Below are positions 59,707-64,000 of a DNA stretch of 64,000 bases, piece by piece. The DNA comes from JBIQJD01 sp044507695 (lineage in GTDB: Bacteria > Bacteroidota > Ignavibacteria > Ignavibacteriales > Ignavibacteriaceae): NCBI GenBank assembly GCA_044507695.1, contig JBIQJD010000002.1, positions 257,390 to 321,389 on the forward strand, written 5' to 3'. The notes beneath the pieces are model-generated. The model made no database searches and was not told the DNA's origin. It saw only the letters and a list, made by a program, of their open reading frames with translations. A program made the position numbers and the translations under genes. The first letter of the stretch is position 1. The number at the start of each line of letters is the position of its first letter.

Positions 59707-61385
59707 ATATTTTCAGCCGTAAATACAGGTTGCATCTTTCAGAAGATGAAAAGAAAAAATTAAAAAAAGAAAGACTGCTGTTAATCCTTGGCGGAATATT
59801 ACTTGGCATTTCATTTCCTCCGCTTCCATTGCCGCAGCCATTGTTTATTGGCTTAATTCCTTACCTGTTTGTAATTGAAAATCGTGAAGGTTTAGGCAGT
59901 ATTAATCGTGCAACTTATTTGATGGCATTTGTGTTTGGATTACTTACTTTGTACTGGGTTGGAAGCTGGCAAAGCACTGCTGATCCTTTCCTGATGATTT
60001 CCGGCGCACTGCTTGTTTTTGTTAATCCTGTATTCTTCCTCATTCCATCTACAATTTATTTCTACTGCAGAAAAATTTTTAACAAAACTGCCGCACTTTT
60101 TTTACTTCCATTTTTCTGGATTACGTATGAATATGCTTACATGTTAACAGATGCAAGCTTCCCCTGGCTTTCTCTCGGGAATGGGTTAACAAAGTTTCTG
60201 TCATTTATTCAAATTGCAGATGTAGTTGGAACGTTAGGATTATCTCTCATAATTTTTTACATCAACATTTTTCTTTATAAATCTTTTCTATTCATAAAAG
60301 AAAATAAAAAACGATTTGCTCTAAATTTTTCCGCAGCATTAATTCTTTTTTTGATTCCGATTATTTATGGATTAAACAGGCTTTCAACTTTTCATTTATC
60401 GGAAAATAAAATTAAAGTTGGATTGATCCAGCCAAACCTGGATCCGTGGGATAAATGGTCTGGCGGCGGTTTAGATGAAATAGCACAATTGCATTTAGAT
60501 CTATCTGAGCAGGCAGTAAAGAAAGGTGCTGAAATTATATTCTGGCCCGAAACAGCTTTTCCTGTTTATTTATTGGGGGGAACCTATCCCCAAAGAGTAA
60601 AAAAAGTTTTTGATTTTGTTGAACAGAATAATGTATATCTTCTTACCGGAATGCCGGATGTAAGATACTATTACGATGATAGCAATAAACCGGAAGATGC
60701 AAAATATAATGAAGCGGGCGATTATTATTACGCAACATACAATGCAATTTTACTTTTCTCACCGGATAATGTTGAAGTTCAGAAATATGGAAAATCAAAA
60801 CTGGTTCCGTTTGGTGAGCGCGTTCCTTTTGTTGATGCACTACCATTTTTAGGAAACCTGATTAAATGGGGAGTTGGATTATCCGGCTGGAATGTTGGAC
60901 GCGATACTTCGAATTTTTCTGTTCCTACTTCTCATTTTTCTAATCTTCAAAAAAATGATTCATTACATATTAATGGATTGGTTTGTTATGAATCAATTTA
61001 TCCATACTATGTTTCAGAATTTGTTGATAGAGGCGCTGAATTAATTGCTGTTGTAACGAACGATAGCTGGTACGGAAAATTAAGCGGACCTTTTCAGCAT
61101 AAAGAATTTGCTGTTCTCCGCGCAGTTGAAAACAGAAGATCGGTTATACGTGCGGCTAACGGCGGAATTAGCTGCATAATAAATCCACTCGGGATTACTG
61201 AAGTTGAATCAGAAATGTTTGAAAAAACTTTTATAGCCGGTGATGTAATAATTCAAAACGGTGAAACATTTTTCACAAAATATCCGCTTGTTATTCCGGT
61301 TATTAGTTCTGTAATTTCATTAATGATGATTCTTATTTTTATTCTTTCAAAATTAAAATTAATATTCCGGAAAAAATTAAACTGA
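59703..61385 (+). CDS. lnt: Apolipoprotein N-acyltransferase
   Basis: Lnt adds the third acyl chain to lipoproteins at the periplasmic face of the inner membrane. It has 560 residues. Several N-terminal membrane segments are followed by the nitrilase-type domain with the catalytic triad in FWPETAFPVYL (glutamate), GKSKLVPFGE (lysine) and NGLVCYESIYP (cysteine). A C-terminal hydrophobic segment ends it. The start is GTG at 59703, overlapping the DedA stop. The enzyme's presence fits the many lipoproteins in this window. Confidence 0.95.
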   Translation: MNIFSRKYRLHLSEDEKKKLKKERLLLILGGILLGISFPPLPLPQPLFIGLIPYLFVIENREGLGSINRATYLMAFVFGLLTLYWVGSWQSTADPFLMISGALLVFVNPVFFLIPSTIYFYCRKIFNKTAALFLLPFFWITYEYAYMLTDASFPWLSLGNGLTKFLSFIQIADVVGTLGLSLIIFYINIFLYKSFLFIKENKKRFALNFSAALILFLIPIIYGLNRLSTFHLSENKIKVGLIQPNLDPWDKWSGGGLDEIAQLHLDLSEQAVKKGAEIIFWPETAFPVYLLGGTYPQRVKKVFDFVEQNNVYLLTGMPDVRYYYDDSNKPEDAKYNEAGDYYYATYNAILLFSPDNVEVQKYGKSKLVPFGERVPFVDALPFLGNLIKWGVGLSGWNVGRDTSNFSVPTSHFSNLQKNDSLHINGLVCYESIYPYYVSEFVDRGAELIAVVTNDSWYGKLSGPFQHKEFAVLRAVENRRSVIRAANGGISCIINPLGITEVESEMFEKTFIAGDVIIQNGETFFTKYPLVIPVISSVISLMMILIFILSKLKLIFRKKLN

Positions 61386-61387
61386 TT

Positions 61388-62416
61388 ATGAAAAAAATTA
61401 TTGATCTCAGAAGCGATACAATAACACGACCTTCTCCTGAAATGAGAAGAGCAATGTACGAAGCCGAAGTTGGCGATGATGTTTTCCGTGAAGATCCAAC
61501 TGTGAATGAACTTGAATCTTATGCTGCCGATTTGCTTGGTAAAGAAGCAGCGTTGTTTGTTTCAAGCGGAGTGATGGGCAACCAAATTTGTCTGAACGTG
61601 CACACCAATCCTGGTGATGAAGTAATTTGTGAAAGAGATGCTCACATTTTTAATTATGAATCAGGTTCACCTGCTGCTTTGAGCGGCATTCAGTTGTTGC
61701 CGGTTTCAGGAAAGAGGGGAGTAATTGCTCCGGAACAGATAGAGCCGTTTATTCATCCGGCAAGTGCTTACTATATGCCGAAAAGCAAAGGCATTGCAAT
61801 TGAAAATACCCACAATCGTGCAAGCGGCGCAGTTATTCCGATTGAAAATATAATCGCTATAAAGAATCTTACAAAAAAATATAATCTCTTTTATCATCTT
61901 GATGGTGCAAGAATTTGGAATGCTTCTGTTGCAAGCGGAATTTCTGTAAAAGAGTATGCTTCACATTTTGATTCTGTTTCATGCTGTTTATCAAAAGGAT
62001 TAGGAGCACCTGTTGGATCAATAATTGCCGGCACAAAAGAATTTATTAAAGAAGCATTCCGTGTAAGAAAAGCATGGGGCGGCGGCATGAGGCAGATTGG
62101 AATAATTGCTGCTGCGGGTTTGTACGCACTGAAAAATAATATCGAACGTCTTGCAGAGGATCATAAGAAAGCACAGGAACTTTACCAGGTTCTTGCTAAT
62201 ATTCCAGGAATGGAAATAGATAGGGTTGATTCAAATATATTAATCTTCAAACCTGCAAAACTTTCTGTTGAACAGGCAATTGAAGCATGCCGGAACGAAG
62301 GAGTTCTTGTTTCAACCGGAAGAATAGGCTCTCTCCGCGCAATCACTCATCTTGATGTAAGTTTTGATGAGATTGAAAAAGTAAAATCTGTTTTTGAAAA
62401 AGTATTTAATAAATAG
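61388..62416 (+). CDS. ltaE: Low-specificity L-threonine aldolase
   Basis: This PLP enzyme cleaves threonine to glycine and acetaldehyde. It has 342 residues. DLRSDTITRPSPEMRRAMYEAEVGDDVFREDPTVNELE is diagnostic of the family, and the PLP lysine is K203 in SCCLSKGLGAPVGSIIAG. HLDGARIWNASVASG and RVRKAWGGGMRQIGIIAAAG are conserved. It begins 2 bases after the lnt stop codon, so the run of coupled genes continues. Confidence 0.95.
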   Translation: MKKIIDLRSDTITRPSPEMRRAMYEAEVGDDVFREDPTVNELESYAADLLGKEAALFVSSGVMGNQICLNVHTNPGDEVICERDAHIFNYESGSPAALSGIQLLPVSGKRGVIAPEQIEPFIHPASAYYMPKSKGIAIENTHNRASGAVIPIENIIAIKNLTKKYNLFYHLDGARIWNASVASGISVKEYASHFDSVSCCLSKGLGAPVGSIIAGTKEFIKEAFRVRKAWGGGMRQIGIIAAAGLYALKNNIERLAEDHKKAQELYQVLANIPGMEIDRVDSNILIFKPAKLSVEQAIEACRNEGVLVSTGRIGSLRAITHLDVSFDEIEKVKSVFEKVFNK

Positions 62417-62420
62417 TTAC

Positions 62421-62867
62421 ATGCCCAATTCACATTTTAATCATAAGATTACTGTAAGAATCCGTTTTAGTGAAGTTGATATGCTTGGCGTTTGCAATAA
62501 CGCCGTGTACATTAATTTTTTTGAAGATGCTCGGCTCGATTATTTTAAAAAACTTGGGCTTATTCCAAAAGATGGTTTGTTCTCTGATGACAAATTATTT
62601 TTTGTTGTAAGAAATGAAATTAATTATCGTGTTCATGCCAGGTATGATGATGAATTAAATGTATATTCCAGGATTTCTTTCATTAAAAATTCTTCATTCG
62701 GATTTGAACATATCATTGAAAACGCAGCTACTAATGAAGTTGTTGCCGATGGTTCAGGCGTAATTGTTAAGGTTGATCCGCAAACAAGGAAATCTGCGCC
62801 GCTCGATATTGATTTTATCAGCAAAATAAAGCAAGTTGAACCGGGAGTAATAATAAATCAAGATTAG
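62421..62867 (+). CDS. Acyl-CoA thioesterase, 4HBT family
   Basis: The 148-residue hotdog-fold thioesterase resembles YbgC-type 4-hydroxybenzoyl-CoA thioesterases: VRIRFSEVDMLGVCNNAVYINFFEDARLDYFKKLG has the catalytic aspartate region (SEVDMLG). ATG 62421 is chosen; an in-frame TTG at 62394 would overlap the aldolase. It is 4 bases after the aldolase stop. Substrate unknown. Confidence 0.9.
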   Translation: MPNSHFNHKITVRIRFSEVDMLGVCNNAVYINFFEDARLDYFKKLGLIPKDGLFSDDKLFFVVRNEINYRVHARYDDELNVYSRISFIKNSSFGFEHIIENAATNEVVADGSGVIVKVDPQTRKSAPLDIDFISKIKQVEPGVIINQD

Positions 62868-62876
62868 GGGTGAGTA

Positions 62877-63308
62877 GTGAAAAAAATTCTTTCAATTATT
62901 GCAGTAATTTTTATCGGAATTCAATTCATTCCAGTAAACAAAACTAATCCTCCTGTTATACATGAAATTACTTGGGATTCACAGGAAACTTATGCTCTTG
63001 CAAAGCGGGCTTGCCTTGATTGCCACAGCAATGAAACAAAATGGCCCTGGTATTCAAGTGTGGCTCCTTTTTCATGGCTCGTTGTAAATCATGTTAACGA
63101 TGGGCGTAAGCATTTTAATGTTTCATCAGGAATTTTAAAACATGCACATGAAGCTGCTGATGAATTGCAGAACGGAGAGATGCCGCTTAAATCTTATGTG
63201 ATGCTTCATCCTGAAGCTGATCTTAACGAAACAGAAAAGGAAAAATTGGCAGCAGGATTAAAGAAGACTTTTGAATCCTACAGAAAAGTTGAAAACCGCA
63301 GCAACTAA
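62877..63308 (+). CDS. Exported haem-binding-domain protein
   Basis: The 143-residue exported protein has an N-terminal signal (about 1-20) and the Haem_bd domain (PF14376): LAKRACLDCHSNETKWPWYSSVAPFSWLVVNHV, with CxxCH at C46-C49-H50. It is a predicted c-type mono-haem protein of the periplasm. GTG start, with AGGGGTGAG before it. It lies 9 bases after the thioesterase stop. Confidence 0.92.
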   Translation: MKKILSIIAVIFIGIQFIPVNKTNPPVIHEITWDSQETYALAKRACLDCHSNETKWPWYSSVAPFSWLVVNHVNDGRKHFNVSSGILKHAHEAADELQNGEMPLKSYVMLHPEADLNETEKEKLAAGLKKTFESYRKVENRSN

Positions 63309-63386
63309 TTCCATTCAACTTTAAAGATTAAGAAAGAAATATTTTAAAAAATATTCTCAATCATTAATTATTAAAGGAATGAAGAA

Positions 63387-63986
63387 ATGCGGAAAATTAT
63401 TTTTGATATTGAAACCTGCTGTTACCCGTTCGAATCACTCTCCGAAAGCCAGAAAGAATATCTTCTTCGTTACGCTGAAAAAGAACCGACTGAAGCTTTG
63501 AGAGAACAGAAGAAAGATGATGCAATCCGTTATCTCAGCCTTTACCCATTTACTGCAAAAGTTGTTGCAATCGGAATTTATGATGTGAATAAAGAAAAAT
63601 CATTTGTGTATTATGAAAGCGATCAGAATGAGGAGTGGTCATTGGAAGAAAAACATATTCATTACAAAGGATTAAATGAATGTGAAATGCTTAAGTCTTT
63701 CTGGAGAATAATTGAAGTAACTGATCAGATAATTTCATTCAACGGAAAAATGTTTGACGCGCCGTTCATTACGCTTAGATCTGCAATAAACAAAATAAAG
63801 CCTGTTAAAAATTTAATCGGCAAACGATTTGATTCATCCTTTCATGTTGATTTGCTGGAACAGTTTACTTATTTCGGACTTGTAAGAAAATTTAATCTTG
63901 ATTTTTACTGCCATGCATTTGGAATCGAATCACCTAAATCAAAAGGTATTTCCGGTATGGATGTAAAAAATCTTTATGCAGCCTGA
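63387..63986 (+). CDS. PolB-like 3'-5' exonuclease, lacking expected C-terminus
   Basis: The 199-residue DnaQ/PolB-type exonuclease (predicted 3'-5' exonuclease related to PolB, PF10108-like) has Exo I (IFDIET, residues 5-10) and Exo II (SFNGKMFDAPFI). FNLDFYCHAFGIESPKSKGISGMDV is the family core before the last helix. The normal end, with the Exo III Tyr-x-x-x-Asp motif, is not encoded before the TGA at 63984-63986. The gene may be truncated by a point change or frameshift, or it may be a naturally short form. The next bases leave the window at 64000. Confidence 0.8.
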   Translation: MRKIIFDIETCCYPFESLSESQKEYLLRYAEKEPTEALREQKKDDAIRYLSLYPFTAKVVAIGIYDVNKEKSFVYYESDQNEEWSLEEKHIHYKGLNECEMLKSFWRIIEVTDQIISFNGKMFDAPFITLRSAINKIKPVKNLIGKRFDSSFHVDLLEQFTYFGLVRKFNLDFYCHAFGIESPKSKGISGMDVKNLYAA

Positions 63987-64000
63987 AGAATAATCCCTGT

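Noticed and set aside
61706..62088. Minus-strand frames inside the threonine aldolase gene
   Set aside because: They are antisense to a strongly conserved enzyme and encode no recognisable protein.
1..64000. CRISPR arrays, insertion sequences, prophage or tRNA/rRNA genes
   Set aside because: No repeat-spacer pattern, transposase, phage gene or tRNA-like cloverleaf was recognised on either strand.

Overview
The window is a 64 kb chromosomal segment from a low-GC, AT-rich Gram-negative bacterium. It most likely belongs to the Ignavibacteria (Chlorobi/Ignavibacteriota side of the FCB group). Three things point there. Two large exported proteins end in the type A sorting domain of the type IX secretion system (T9SS). 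The ferredoxins resemble those of green sulfur bacteria. Many lipoproteins and beta-barrel-like proteins indicate an outer membrane. Assignment is by protein style only; no rRNA or tRNA gene was seen. There are no recognisable insertion sequences, prophage genes or CRISPR arrays.

Layout. 1-2339: end of acpP, then fabF and rnc. 2532-2720: an orphan 62-residue protein with its own terminator. 2764-5095 (minus): PII, a TorF-type porin and an ammonium transporter. 5367-14354: exported glycoside-hydrolase-like proteins, an esterase, an M15 peptidase, a double FKBP isomerase, a fructosamine-kinase-like enzyme, a tyrosine phosphatase and a ferredoxin. 14445-21750 (minus): a long run starting with feoA-feoB-fur and continuing into a metallo-hydrolase, a TolB-like protein, an M28 peptidase, an OB-fold protein and a YjbQ protein. 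21978-31500: a signalling block with three multi-domain histidine kinases, a receiver protein, an unassigned structured-RNA candidate, a PP2C phosphatase and a membrane Ser/Thr kinase with an extracytoplasmic propeller. 31738-37462: secA, a second PII and a TPR lipoprotein. 37497-40536: mtgA, an AlbA_2 regulator, a SpoU methyltransferase and rlmN.

40750-45454 is a tightly coupled run: acyl-CoA dehydrogenase, an exported YidD-like protein, two related TPR/membrane proteins, then LemA and a TPM protein. 45572-46400 holds two paralogous ferredoxins, each with its own terminator. 46689-51873 holds a cytidylate-kinase-like protein, a TIGR02391-like protein, a metallo-hydrolase/Rieske/QueG run, trxB and a small membrane protein. 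52049-56430 holds an ECF sigma factor with a putative anti-sigma factor, a large T9SS metalloprotease and a YbjQ protein. 56451-63986 is mostly housekeeping: era, a DMT transporter, acylphosphatase, ispF, DedA, lnt, threonine aldolase, thioesterase, a haem-binding-domain protein and a PolB-like exonuclease lacking its expected C-terminus.

Most of the window is ordinary conserved chromosome. The parts that look least described are the YidD-like/TPR operon (41895-43944), the structured RNA candidate with a 14-bp-stem terminator (28538-28683), the porin inserted between amt and PII (2764-5095), the kinase block (21978-31500) and the 62-residue orphan (2532-2720).
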